18,866 nt of DNA from Paludibacter sp. UBA5753 (GCA_002427615.1 DIFH01000146.1:77014-95879), one strand, 5' to 3'; positions 7,916 through 16,386 are shown, counted from the stretch's first letter. Made by a program: numbers and translations. Notes: generated by a model from the letters alone, not told the origin.

Positions 7916-7973
7916 GAAAGGTTGAAAGTTACTTACAGCTAATCAACCCATCAACTAATTAACTTCATCAATC

Positions 7974-8663
7974 TTACGCCGGTTCATTCAATAAATCGAG
8001 GAATTCCATGGTTCTTGCTTCGAGCTTACGAACGACTGAATCAACTCTCGATACTAAATAGTTATAAGCAAAATAAGCAATAATCCCCACAATCAAACCT
8101 CCGATAGTTGTTACCATAGCCTGATACATACCAACCGATAAATCACTTAATTGAATTGTCCCTGTGTTATTTAACGACATTCTATAAAAAGTTGAAACCA
8201 TCCCTGTTACTGTTCCGAGAAAACCAAGCATAGGAGCGCCTCCTGAAATGGAAGCCATAATAACCAATCCTTTTTCAAGATTCGCAATTTCAAGATTTCC
8301 TACGTTTTCAATAGCCACCAGTACATCGCTCATCGGGCGTCCCAAACGACTAATTCCTTTTTCAACCATACGCGATGTTGGCGTATCCGTATCATGGCAA
8401 AGTTTTTTGGCTGCATCTATTTTTCCGTCGTAGATATAATCCTTTATTCTATTCATAAAAGAATTATCTTCCTTCGATGCTTGTTTTAATGTCACCAAAC
8501 GTTCTATGAAAAGATAAACGGCCAACGCAAACATTGCCACCAAAATATACATTATTGGTCCTCCGTACTGGAACATTTCCCAAAGATTCATTTCTTTAGC
8601 AACAGTTTCTGTTGTGGTGGTTGCAACAGTATTAGCGGCCTGAAGGATAAGCATTAAGTTCAT
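7974..8663 (-). CDS. exbB: MotA/TolQ/ExbB proton channel family protein
   Basis: The 229-residue protein has three membrane helices (about 34-54, 131-155 and 178-204) and the family signature APMLGFLGTVTGM near 143-155 followed by STFYRM. A large cytoplasmic loop separates helices 1 and 2, as expected. ExbB forms the pentameric proton channel around ExbD. The start is ambiguous between the Met at 8661-8663 and the fourth residue (8652-8654). I kept the longer form. pdxJ ends 119 nt upstream, and the gap holds a GGTTGA/TCAACC hairpin at 8706-8726 but no convincing promoter. Confidence 0.94.
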   Translation of the reverse strand: MNLMLILQAANTVATTTTETVAKEMNLWEMFQYGGPIMYILVAMFALAVYLFIERLVTLKQASKEDNSFMNRIKDYIYDGKIDAAKKLCHDTDTPTSRMVEKGISRLGRPMSDVLVAIENVGNLEIANLEKGLVIMASISGGAPMLGFLGTVTGMVSTFYRMSLNNTGTIQLSDLSVGMYQAMVTTIGGLIVGIIAYFAYNYLVSRVDSVVRKLEARTMEFLDLLNEPA

Positions 8664-8782
8664 AAAGTTTTATAATTTATAAAGTTTGTTCGTTTTGCAT
8701 TTGAAGGTTGAAAACCCGAATCAACCTGATTAACGAAATTACCGGCTCTTCAAATATTGCGCCGTATTTATTTAACGGAGAT

Positions 8783-9496
8783 TTATTGTAATTGTTTTTT
8801 GTATTGTTTAATTGTTTCTTCCAAACCCAAATAAAGCGCATCCGAAATCAACGCATGACCGATTGATACTTCATCAATCCATGGAATGATTGAATGCATG
8901 TATTTTAAATTTTCGAGACTTAAATCGTGTCCGGCATTTAAACCCAATCCAAGTTTTTTGGCAAGTTTTGCAGCCTCAAGGAAAGGAGCAATAGCTTGTT
9001 CCTTGTCTTTCGGGTAAAGCGTGGCATACGGTTCGGTATAAAGCTCTACGCGGTCGGTTCCGGTTTTGGCTGCATATTCAATGTTTTTCAGGTTGGTATC
9101 CACAAATATTGAAACCCTGATGCCGACACTTTGAAAATCGGCAACAACATCTTTCAGAAAACCAAGATTTTTCTCCGTGTCCCAACCTGCATTTGAAGTG
9201 ATTGCATCATGAGCATCGGGGACAAGCGTTACCTGATGAGGTTTTACAGCCTTTACCAATTTGATGAATTCCGGTATCGGATTTCCTTCAATATTAAACT
9301 CTGTTTTCAAAATCGGCCGTAAATCCCAAACATCTGCATATCGTATGTGCCGTTCGTCGGGGCGGGGATGAACGGTAATGCCTTCGGCTCCGAACTTTTC
9401 ACAATCCAACGCTACCTGACATACATTGGGCACATTTCCACCACGGGCATTCCGAATGGTAGCAACTTTATTTATATTTACACTTAATTTAGTCAT
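8783..9496 (-). CDS. pdxJ: Pyridoxine 5'-phosphate synthase
   Basis: PdxJ condenses 3-amino-2-oxopropyl phosphate with 1-deoxyxylulose 5-phosphate, the last step of the DXP-dependent vitamin B6 route. The 237-residue TIM-barrel protein shows NINKVATIRNARGG at 7-20, GITVHPRPDERHIR at 39-52, the LVPD strand, LNAGHDLSLENL, and the C-terminal phosphate-binding block EVSIGHALISDAL. Length and start fit the family. It heads the minus-strand group leading into exbB and diverges from nadK. Confidence 0.97.
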   Translation of the reverse strand: MTKLSVNINKVATIRNARGGNVPNVCQVALDCEKFGAEGITVHPRPDERHIRYADVWDLRPILKTEFNIEGNPIPEFIKLVKAVKPHQVTLVPDAHDAITSNAGWDTEKNLGFLKDVVADFQSVGIRVSIFVDTNLKNIEYAAKTGTDRVELYTEPYATLYPKDKEQAIAPFLEAAKLAKKLGLGLNAGHDLSLENLKYMHSIIPWIDEVSIGHALISDALYLGLEETIKQYKKQLQ

Positions 9497-9551
9497 TATT
9501 TTTTAGTTCGAATGTTTAAAATCTGCACTTCCAGGGCACTGCTTAAAAAAA

Positions 9552-9559
9552 CAAATATA
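9552..9559 (-). promoter_or_regulatory. pdxJ: Promoter -7 element of pdxJ
   Basis: The minus strand reads TATATTTG, an exact TAnnTTTG match, giving a leader of about 50 nt. The -33 position falls inside the terminal inverted repeat of the adjacent element (9561-9754) and has no TTG. Confidence 0.65.
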
Positions 9560-9560
9560 A

Positions 9561-9754
9561 TTCTACTTTGACAGATTCTATTTTTCAGACATGATTAACA
9601 GGATTAACATGTAAATTATACCCCGAAAGAATGATCTATTATAAAAATCTACGGAATTTATGTTGTTTTAAATGCCTGTTCAATAAAATGAAACCTGTTC
9701 ATCCTGTTCATCTTGTCAGGTGGTTTATTATTGTTTTAATCTGTCAAAGTCGAA
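9561..9754. repeat. MITE-like inverted-repeat element
   Basis: The ends are inverted copies of each other: ACTTTGACAGATT (9565-9577) and AATCTGTCAAAGT (9738-9750) are perfectly complementary over 13 bp, and TTC/GAA just outside also match. Inside, a 9-bp tandem pair GATTAACAG/GATTAACAT (9593-9610) faces an inverted, diverged pair of CCTGTTCAT units (9694-9711). The whole element, about 190 nt, could fold into one long hairpin. It has no coding capacity of its own. The rest of 9497-9985 holds the promoters described here and no gene. Confidence 0.75.
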
Positions 9755-9813
9755 CTAAACAGAAACAAATAACGAACTTGATTAATTTGCTTGTTTCATT
9801 TACATTTTGTTCC

Positions 9814-9844
9814 TTTGCAATGCCAAAGTAAAATATTATATTTG
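9814..9844 (+). promoter_or_regulatory. nadK: Promoter of nadK
   Basis: TTTG at 9814-9817, a 19-nt spacer and TATATTTG at 9837-9844 give a full consensus match. The start site would be near 9851, leaving an unusually long leader of about 135 nt. Confidence 0.75.
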
Positions 9845-9861
9845 TGCTACAAAAATAGTTT

Positions 9862-9907
9862 AAAAAAATGAACCACAGGAGACTTTTGTCTGAACTTTCA
9901 TTTTTTT
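9862..9907 (+). promoter_or_regulatory. Terminator-like hairpin in the nadK leader
   Basis: AAAAAAATGAA (9862-9872) pairs perfectly with TTCATTTTTTT (9897-9907), and AGAC/GTCT pair inside around TTTT. The stem ends in a T run just after the predicted start site, so it could act as an attenuator. A 15-codon frame (ATG at 9868) starts inside the stem and ends just past it. Confidence 0.45.
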
Positions 9908-9985
9908 ATAGATAACGATAAACTTACTGGGTCATTTAATTTTTTTTCTTCATCGGATAAAATTCATTCATATACCTTTAAAACC

Positions 9986-10858
9986 ATGAGAATTGCCATT
10001 TTTGGAAACATTTACCGACCTGTGATTCTAACACATATAAAAGCGCTATTCGACTTTTTTAACGGAAAGGAAGTAACGCTCATGCTCGAACATGAACTTT
10101 ACAATTTTGTTAAAGAAAACGGGGATTGTTCTCTGGATCAGGTAATAAAAATAGACAACGACCTTTTCGATGCAGACATAGCCCTAAGCGTTGGCGGAGA
10201 TGGTACTTTTTTAAGTACGGCAGCTCATGTTGGCAAAAAACAAATTCCGATTTTAGGAATTAATACCGGACGTTTAGGATTCCTGGCCGATGTTCCCGGC
10301 GAAGATATGCTGCCGGCATTATATGCTATCCTGAATTCGAATTACAACGTTGAAGACCGATCGCTTCTGTTTGTAGAAGCTTCGGATGACACTCAGTTTG
10401 AATATCCTTTCGCCTTGAACGAAGTCTCGGTTCTGAAACAGGACAGTTCTTCGATGATCAGCATACACACACATTTAAACGGGGAAGCAATTCACACCTA
10501 TCAGGCTGATGGGTTGTTAATTTCAACTCCGACTGGTTCAACTGCTTACTCGATGAGCGTAGGTGGACCGTTGGTAGTTCCTCAGGCACAGAATTTTTTG
10601 CTTTCACCCGTTGCTTCGCATAGCCTGAATGTCCGCCCCTTAGTTGTTCCCGATAATTGGGTTATCGAACTGGATGTAAAAAGCCGCAGTCATTGTTATC
10701 AGATTGCACTCGACGGACGAACTGTGATTTTGGATGAAAATACAAAACTAAAAATTACAAAAGCCGATTTCACCATAAAAGTAGTCAAACAACTCAACCA
10801 CACATTTTTTCACACGCTCAAGAGTAAATTAATGTGGGGAATGGACAAGCGGAATTGA
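9986..10858 (+). CDS. nadK: NAD kinase
   Basis: NadK phosphorylates NAD to NADP in the cytoplasm. The 290-residue protein has GGDGTFLSTA at 70-79 with catalytic Asp72, GINTGRLGFLAD at 91-102, NEVSVLKQDSSSMI, and the glycine-rich block DGLLISTPTGSTAYSMSVGGP that shapes the NAD site. All key motifs are intact. The start is the Met before the first strand (MRIAIFGNIY). It is transcribed alone from its own promoter and diverges from pdxJ, an arrangement I recall in other Bacteroidales. Confidence 0.97.
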   Translation: MRIAIFGNIYRPVILTHIKALFDFFNGKEVTLMLEHELYNFVKENGDCSLDQVIKIDNDLFDADIALSVGGDGTFLSTAAHVGKKQIPILGINTGRLGFLADVPGEDMLPALYAILNSNYNVEDRSLLFVEASDDTQFEYPFALNEVSVLKQDSSSMISIHTHLNGEAIHTYQADGLLISTPTGSTAYSMSVGGPLVVPQAQNFLLSPVASHSLNVRPLVVPDNWVIELDVKSRSHCYQIALDGRTVILDENTKLKITKADFTIKVVKQLNHTFFHTLKSKLMWGMDKRN

Positions 10859-11045
10859 CAATCCAAAATTTTCCGGGTGGAAAAATAATAAAAAGGTTAA
10901 CGGGGTTTAGAGTTCAGAGTTAAAATTTGAATAATGAATCCACCCCGATTAATCATTTCTTATGAAAAGTGAATTTTCAAACATTTTGCAAACACTAATT
11001 TCAATAATTCTATCATTTTAAAGGATTTATACATACCGGGAAAAG
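10859..11045 (+). other. nadK-fmt spacer with inverted repeats
   Basis: There is no gene here. TTTTCC/GGAAAA around GGGT (near 10870) makes a small hairpin just after nadK without a T run. TTAACGGGGT (10897-10906) can pair with ACCCCGATTAA (10942-10952), with one bulged A. I see no exact promoter for fmt. Confidence 0.4.
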
Positions 11046-11981
11046 ATGAGAATAGTTTTTATGGGTACGCCGGAATTTGCGGTAGAAAGTTTAAAAGTTT
11101 TAGTTGAAAACAATTATAATGTTGTGGGTGTGATAACCATGCCGGATAAACCCGCAGGACGTGGACACAAACTTCAGATTTCGGCAGTAAAACAATATGC
11201 CCTTGATAAAAATCTGAAAATTCTCCAGCCTGAGAAATTAAAAGACGAAGCTTTTCTGGCTGAATTACGTGCATTACAAGCCGATGTTCAGGTTGTTGTC
11301 GCTTTTCGCATGTTGCCCGAAGCAGTCTGGAATATGCCTCGGTACGGCACTTTCAATCTGCATGCCTCCCTCCTGCCCCAATATCGTGGCGCTGCTCCAA
11401 TCAATTGGGCAATTATCAACGGTGAAAAAGAAACCGGAGCTACCACTTTTTTTCTCACCCACGAAATTGATACAGGAAAAATTATTCTGCAGGAAAAACT
11501 CCCGATTTCAGAAAATGATGATGCCGGTACAATGCACGACAAACTGATGGTTATGGGAGCCGGAATGGTGAAAAAAACTATTGACTTACTAATTGAAGGA
11601 AAAATAGATGCCGTTGATCAAACTCAATTTATTCAAAACGAAACTGTATTAAAGCCGGCGCCGAAAATTTTCAAGGAAACCTGCGAAATAAATAGTAATA
11701 AAAGTGTTGAAGAAGTTTACAATTTTGTACGCGGGTTATCTCCTTATCCCGGGGCATGGCTCGAAGTACAGTTTCCCGGACAAAAAGCAAAAACCGTATT
11801 GAAAATTTTCGAGACCGAAAAAGAAATCATCGGACACAGTAATGAAACCGGAACTTTGATTACAGACGGCAAAAAAATCGCCAAAATTGCCCTGAAAAAC
11901 GGGTATCTCCATTTAAAATCGGTTCAGGCTCCGGGCAAAAAGCGGATGGAAATCGGAGAGTTGCTTCGTGGAATGAGATAA
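11046..11981 (+). CDS. fmt: Methionyl-tRNA formyltransferase
   Basis: Fmt formylates initiator Met-tRNA using 10-formyltetrahydrofolate. The 311-residue protein has the expected two domains. The N-terminal formyltransferase fold carries catalytic Asn104, His106 and Asp142 around the signature HASLLPQYRGAAPI. The C-terminal tRNA-binding domain runs from about 208 (LKPAPKI, VRGLSPYPGAW). The PAGRG loop at 36-40 is present. It ends at a bidirectional terminator facing hisC. A def gene is not in view. Confidence 0.97.
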   Translation: MRIVFMGTPEFAVESLKVLVENNYNVVGVITMPDKPAGRGHKLQISAVKQYALDKNLKILQPEKLKDEAFLAELRALQADVQVVVAFRMLPEAVWNMPRYGTFNLHASLLPQYRGAAPINWAIINGEKETGATTFFLTHEIDTGKIILQEKLPISENDDAGTMHDKLMVMGAGMVKKTIDLLIEGKIDAVDQTQFIQNETVLKPAPKIFKETCEINSNKSVEEVYNFVRGLSPYPGAWLEVQFPGQKAKTVLKIFETEKEIIGHSNETGTLITDGKKIAKIALKNGYLHLKSVQAPGKKRMEIGELLRGMR

Positions 11982-12014
11982 AAAAACGGCGATGTAAAAT
12001 TAGCGCCGTTTTTT
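11981..12014. terminator. Bidirectional terminator between fmt and hisC
   Basis: AAAAAACGGCG (11981-11991) pairs with CGCCGTTTTTT (12004-12014) over 11 bp with a 12-nt loop. T runs on both strands serve the convergent genes fmt and hisC. Confidence 0.92.
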
Positions 12015-12035
12015 CTTCATTTTTTGATATATACA

Positions 12036-13064
12036 TTAAAATTTCTTGAGCTCCGAAAGTAATATTTGATTTTCTTCGGGAGTTCCCACCGTGATGCGCA
12101 AACAGTCCATACAAAGCGATACATTACTACGGTTTCGTACGATAATTCCTTTTTTCACAAGTTCTTGATAAATGTAGACTGCGTTGTGCACCCGTACTAA
12201 TACAAAATTGGCATCGGTCAGGTATATGTGCGAAACTACTGACATTTTTCCCAATTGAGTAATTAATTTGCTGCGTTCGTCCAGCAAGGTTTCTACCCAC
12301 AGCTTTACTTGCGCAGGGTTTTTCATTGCTTCCAACGCTTGCTTTTGAGTCAGGTTATTTATGTTGTAGGGATATTTGATTTTATTCAATACCTGCACTA
12401 TTTCGGCAGACGCAAAAGCCATTCCTAAACGAATAGCCGCATTTCCCCACGCTTTCGAAAAGGTCTGAAGTATTACCAGATTGGAATAGTCGCTCAAATA
12501 AGAGGTAAAACTCTCGCCAGTCGAAAAATCGATATAAGCTTCATCGATGACAACAATCCCGCGAAACCAACTTAGCAATTTATGTATCTCCTGGTGATTC
12601 AAACTATTACCGGTAGGATTATTCGGAGAACATAACCAGATTATTTTGGTATGTACATTGGTGGAATCCATCAGTTTATACGCCTCAAAATCGAAATTGT
12701 TGTTGAGCAAAACTTTACGGTAATCCACGTCGTTTATCGAAGCCGAAACTTTATACATTCCATAGGTCGGCTCAATAGCCACCACGTTATCCTGACGCGG
12801 TTCGCAAAATGCCCGGTACAACAAATCAATCGCTTCATCGCTGCCATTTCCCAGGAATATATTTTTTATGGGAATGTTTTTAATCTTGGAAATTTGCCTC
12901 TTAACCTCCAACTGTTGTGGATCGGGATAGCGATTGTAAGGTGAATTATACGGGTTCTCGTTTGCATCGAGGTACACCGATGCTTCTCCTTTAAATTCGT
13001 CGCGTGCACACGAATAGGGTTGCATGTCGCGAATATTTTCTCTTAATAAATCGTTTATTTTCAT
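12036..13064 (-). CDS. hisC: Histidinol-phosphate aminotransferase
   Basis: HisC is a PLP-dependent class II aminotransferase making histidinol phosphate. The 342-residue protein has LDANENPYN at 32-40, the substrate-proximal block CSPNNPTGN with Asn148, VVIDEAYIDF with PLP-contacting Asp174, and the Schiff-base Lys204 in TFSKAWGNAAIRLG. The C-terminal Arg cluster (CLRITVG) is present. The length is typical. It follows hisD by 79 nt and ends at the shared terminator, so no further his gene is cotranscribed after it. Confidence 0.97.
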   Translation of the reverse strand: MKINDLLRENIRDMQPYSCARDEFKGEASVYLDANENPYNSPYNRYPDPQQLEVKRQISKIKNIPIKNIFLGNGSDEAIDLLYRAFCEPRQDNVVAIEPTYGMYKVSASINDVDYRKVLLNNNFDFEAYKLMDSTNVHTKIIWLCSPNNPTGNSLNHQEIHKLLSWFRGIVVIDEAYIDFSTGESFTSYLSDYSNLVILQTFSKAWGNAAIRLGMAFASAEIVQVLNKIKYPYNINNLTQKQALEAMKNPAQVKLWVETLLDERSKLITQLGKMSVVSHIYLTDANFVLVRVHNAVYIYQELVKKGIIVRNRSNVSLCMDCLRITVGTPEENQILLSELKKF

Positions 13065-13143
13065 TTTTCTATACTTTGATAAATAAGTAAAGAGGAATTG
13101 TTTTTTCGGTATTATTACACTAATTATTTGAATGTCAACAAAA

Positions 13144-14460
13144 TTATCTCCTGTAGCTGCTTTCTCTTATTTCAACGTCCTCCTCTTCATCCAAACGAAC
13201 CTTCACGGCATTGCTATGCGCCTGAAGTTCTTCGCTTTCAGCCATAAGGATAATTGCATTACTCAGATTGGTTAAACCTTCTTTGGTAATTTGCTGGAAA
13301 GTTACCTTACGTACAAAACTGTCGAGATTAACGCCATTGTATGCTTTGGCATAACCGTTGGTCGGCAAGGTGTGATTGGTTCCCGACGCATAATCGCCGG
13401 CGCTTTCCGGCGTATAATTTCCCAGAAAAACAGAACCTGCATTCACTATATTAGCCGCTACTCCCATGTAATACTGCGTCGAAATTATCAGATGCTCGGG
13501 TGCATATTCATTGGTTAGTTCCACTGCTTCTTCCAATGTTTTCAGTACAATAATTTTACTGTTTTCCAACGCTTTTTTCGCCAGGTCTTTACGCGGAAGT
13601 TGCTCAAGCTGAATTTCAATTTGTTCCAGAACCGGTTCGACCAGCGCTTCATCAACAGTTACCAGGATGGATTGACTGTCCACGCCATGCTCGGCTTGCG
13701 AAAGCAAATCGGCAGCCACAAAGACCGGATTTGCCGATTTATCGGCCAATACTTCAACTTCGGATGGTCCGGCCGGCATATCAATAGCCACATCGCGTAA
13801 CGAAACGAGTTGTTTGGCGGCGGTTACATATTGATTTCCTGGTCCGAAAATTTTATATACTTTGGGTACTGTCTCTGTTCCGTAAGCCATGGCAGCTATC
13901 GCCTGGGCGCCGCCAATTTTAAAAATCCGATGCACACCGGCAATTTTAGCCGCATAAAGTACGGCCGGATGCACTTTTCCTTCCTTGTTGGGCGGCGTGC
14001 AAAGTATTATTTCTTTACATTCGGCTATGTGGGCGGGGATACCGAGCATTAAAACGGTTGAAAACAACGGAGCCGTCCCGCCCGGTACATATAAACCTAT
14101 TTTTTGTATAGCAATGGCTTTTTGCCAGCAATACACCCCGGGCGAAGTCTGAATCTCGGGTAAATCATTTTGCTGTTCGGAATGAAATTTCCATATATTG
14201 CGCCGAGCCATTTCGATGGCTTGTTTCAATGGAATGGAGATCATTTTCTCGGCTTCGGCAATTTCTTCTTTGGTTACTTCAAGGGCTCCAAGCTGAACTT
14301 TATCGAATTTTTCGGTATATTCTTTCAATGCTTTATCCCCACGCAAACGAACATCGTTCAATACCTTTTCCACTGTATCGAATAAACTTGTATTATCGAA
14401 AACAGGCCGTGCTAATATATTTGCCCAGTTTTCTTTCGGCGGATATTTAATTATTTGCAT
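13144..14460 (-). CDS. hisD: Histidinol dehydrogenase
   Basis: HisD carries out the last two oxidations of histidine synthesis, histidinol to histidine. The 438-residue protein has the zinc ligands Gln255, His258, Asp356 and His415, and the catalytic Glu322-His323 in YAPEHL. Other signatures are FGPGNQYVTAAK, IDMPAGPSEVEVLAD and SAGDYASGTNHTLPT. The start Met leads straight into the conserved N-terminus. The porin gene ends 50 nt upstream. A weak -7-like TTACTTTG lies in that gap on the minus strand, so a separate promoter is possible but unproven. hisG is not next door. Confidence 0.97.
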   Translation of the reverse strand: MQIIKYPPKENWANILARPVFDNTSLFDTVEKVLNDVRLRGDKALKEYTEKFDKVQLGALEVTKEEIAEAEKMISIPLKQAIEMARRNIWKFHSEQQNDLPEIQTSPGVYCWQKAIAIQKIGLYVPGGTAPLFSTVLMLGIPAHIAECKEIILCTPPNKEGKVHPAVLYAAKIAGVHRIFKIGGAQAIAAMAYGTETVPKVYKIFGPGNQYVTAAKQLVSLRDVAIDMPAGPSEVEVLADKSANPVFVAADLLSQAEHGVDSQSILVTVDEALVEPVLEQIEIQLEQLPRKDLAKKALENSKIIVLKTLEEAVELTNEYAPEHLIISTQYYMGVAANIVNAGSVFLGNYTPESAGDYASGTNHTLPTNGYAKAYNGVNLDSFVRKVTFQQITKEGLTNLSNAIILMAESEELQAHSNAVKVRLDEEEDVEIRESSYRR

Positions 14461-14510
14461 GTTACGCAGATATATTGTATGAGTTTGAGCCTACAAAGTA
14501 AGTCATTTTA

Positions 14511-15518
14511 TCAGAAACGGACAACATATTCAACTACCAATTTATTTTGGTCGTTCACCATCCCATCGGCAAAGAAATATTTTTCGTAATTCAACCGGAT
14601 ATCATTCAGAAAAGGCTTATCCAGACTAAAAGTCAATCCGCCTGTAATACGTGAACGGGCAACATCATCAGTCTGATATATTCCATCGGCCGAGGCTTTG
14701 CCTTTATTGTTATCTGTCATCATATCATACCGAATCAACGGAGTTACCTTATTGATATGTTTTAATTTAGGCGTTTTAATATTGTAAGCAACAAACGCAA
14801 AAAAACCTTCGGTAGCAGAGAAAACACTGCCGGTATAGGTTTTATAAAAATATTCACTTTCTAAATGCAGTCCGTTACAATCGAAAAAACTCCCTACATT
14901 GTACATGTTCATACGTAAATCGTAAGGACTGACCGAATTCAGATTCAGGGTGAAATTCAGGTTTCTGACAGGCGTAACAACCCCACGAATCACATAACTG
15001 AGTTCCTCGGTTTTTCTCCATTCTTTCTGATCATATAAGCCGGTTCCGTTGTAAACGCCTGCTATGATGTCAAAAGGTATTGCTTTTTTGTTTTGAAACG
15101 ACAGGGTAGCGCCTACATCGCGTAAACCGGTAAGTTGCTTTCCGATAAATGAACGATTGGCAAAATACAGTAAATGCGGCGAACGTAAGTTGTCGGTACT
15201 AAACGGAATCTTTTGCTGTCCGATCGTAAATGTAAACCATTTCAGAGGTTGGAAACGTAAATATGCATCGAGCATTTTAGTTACACCTTCGTCCGACAAA
15301 TCAATTTCAGCTTTGTATGAAACAATCGGGCTAAACCTCCCATTTATGCTAAAACGCGCATTACGTACCTGAAAACGCTGCTCATCCATACTTGTATTAT
15401 ATTCATATTTTGCACGAATGGTTCCTTCAATCTGAGGTATGAACAGGGAATCGATTGTTCTTGAAAACACGCTTACAGCAATGAGCAGAAAAACCAAAAG
15501 CGCCTTAAATTTCATCAT
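14511..15518 (-). CDS. Outer-membrane porin, phosphate-selective porin O/P type
   Basis: The 335-residue product begins with a signal peptide (MMKFKALLVFLLIAVSVFS). The mature part has alternating beta strands ending in the aromatic C-terminal VVEYVVRF, as in outer-membrane barrels. Motifs such as RNARFSINGRFSPIVSYKAEIDLS, LDAYLRFQP and FTIGQQKIPFS are characteristic of the OprO/OprP-type family in Bacteroidota. I start at 15518 because the longer frame (to 15611) overlaps the upstream gene and adds 31 residues before the signal peptide. Met at 15515 is equally possible. Substrate preference cannot be read. It follows the HAD gene by 25 nt. Confidence 0.88.
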   Translation of the reverse strand: MMKFKALLVFLLIAVSVFSRTIDSLFIPQIEGTIRAKYEYNTSMDEQRFQVRNARFSINGRFSPIVSYKAEIDLSDEGVTKMLDAYLRFQPLKWFTFTIGQQKIPFSTDNLRSPHLLYFANRSFIGKQLTGLRDVGATLSFQNKKAIPFDIIAGVYNGTGLYDQKEWRKTEELSYVIRGVVTPVRNLNFTLNLNSVSPYDLRMNMYNVGSFFDCNGLHLESEYFYKTYTGSVFSATEGFFAFVAYNIKTPKLKHINKVTPLIRYDMMTDNNKGKASADGIYQTDDVARSRITGGLTFSLDKPFLNDIRLNYEKYFFADGMVNDQNKLVVEYVVRF

Positions 15519-15543
15519 CTGATATTTTCGTTTTAATGGTTTA

Positions 15544-16272
15544 TCAACTCCAACTTGACACGAAATTGTTCCATTCCAGAAAAAGTTCTTCCATATTATC
15601 CAGCACGACATCCGCTCCGCTGTTTGTCAAAACTTCCTTTTCCAATGGTCCTGTATTAACAGCTATTGTAAAAAGTCCGGCTGCCTTTGCTGCTTCGACA
15701 CCCAAAGGAGCATTTTCCACCACCACCGCTTCCCACGGGTTAACTCCCGATTTTTTCAAAGCTTTCAGATAAGGTTCGGGAAAAGGTTTTCCTTTTTTTA
15801 CATCGAAAGCCGTTACCATTTTTTCCTTTTGGAAAATACCGGGAAAGTACGACTGCAAACTATCAATCAAGCTGGGTTGCCCCGAGCCTGTTACTACAAA
15901 AATCTGTAATCCCTGACCTTTTATTTTTTCGAGTAATTCAAGTGCAAAAGGCATTTTTTGGGTTGTGCTATGCGCTTCAAAATATTTCGATTTTAATCTA
16001 TATATCTGTTGTTTCTCCTCTTCGGTAGCATCGCGGCCATAGGTACGGTTAAAAACGCCATCAATCGTCGAATGACCGGTGCGACCTTCGTTCATGTAAG
16101 CTTCATAATGGGTAAAAGGAATTTCCACCTCTTGTAATGCTTGTACCCAAGCTGTTGCATGATATTTCATGGAGTCGAAAAGTACGCCGTCCATGTCGAA
16201 GAAAATAGCTTTTGGATTAAAATCGGGGTAGTTTTTTTCTTTTAAAAACTTTTGAACGGCAGAAGAAAACAT
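15544..16272 (-). CDS. HAD superfamily hydrolase, beta-phosphoglucomutase-like
   Basis: The 242-residue protein has HAD motif I FDMDGVLFDS near 24-33, an alpha-helical cap (about 38-100), motif II VVTGSGQ, motif III in KKGKPFPEPYLKAL, and a motif IV region VVENAPLGVEAAKAAG. Motif IV normally has acidic residues as ED or DD; here it is EN, which may alter metal binding. The family includes phosphatases and phosphomutases. I chose Met at 16270-16272 because the -7 promoter element at 16292-16299 would exclude the longer frame to 16386, whose extra 38 residues look unrelated. The porin gene follows 25 nt downstream. Confidence 0.9.
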   Translation of the reverse strand: MFSSAVQKFLKEKNYPDFNPKAIFFDMDGVLFDSMKYHATAWVQALQEVEIPFTHYEAYMNEGRTGHSTIDGVFNRTYGRDATEEEKQQIYRLKSKYFEAHSTTQKMPFALELLEKIKGQGLQIFVVTGSGQPSLIDSLQSYFPGIFQKEKMVTAFDVKKGKPFPEPYLKALKKSGVNPWEAVVVENAPLGVEAAKAAGLFTIAVNTGPLEKEVLTNSGADVVLDNMEELFLEWNNFVSSWS

Positions 16273-16291
16273 CTTTTTTTTAATTTTTGTG

Positions 16292-16299
16292 CAAAGATA
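16292..16299 (-). promoter_or_regulatory. Promoter -7 element of the HAD-porin unit
   Basis: The minus strand reads TATCTTTG, an exact TAnnTTTG match, about 20 nt before the chosen HAD start codon. No TTG is seen at the -33 position. It supports the shorter HAD start. Confidence 0.6.
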
Positions 16300-16386
16300 C
16301 TTTTTTTGCGCCTTAAATGCTACATTTTTCGTGTTATCAGATAAAAAAAATGACATAAATATCACTACTATCCGAAACTTTAACAA

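Noticed and set aside
9631..9831. 66-codon frame between pdxJ and nadK
   Set aside because: It crosses the inverted-repeat element and the nadK promoter and has no protein-like features.
15519..15611. N-terminal extension of the porin
   Set aside because: It would put 31 residues before a clear signal peptide and overlap the end of the HAD gene.
16273..16386. N-terminal extension of the HAD hydrolase
   Set aside because: It crosses a consensus -7 element at 16292-16299 and adds residues unlike the family.
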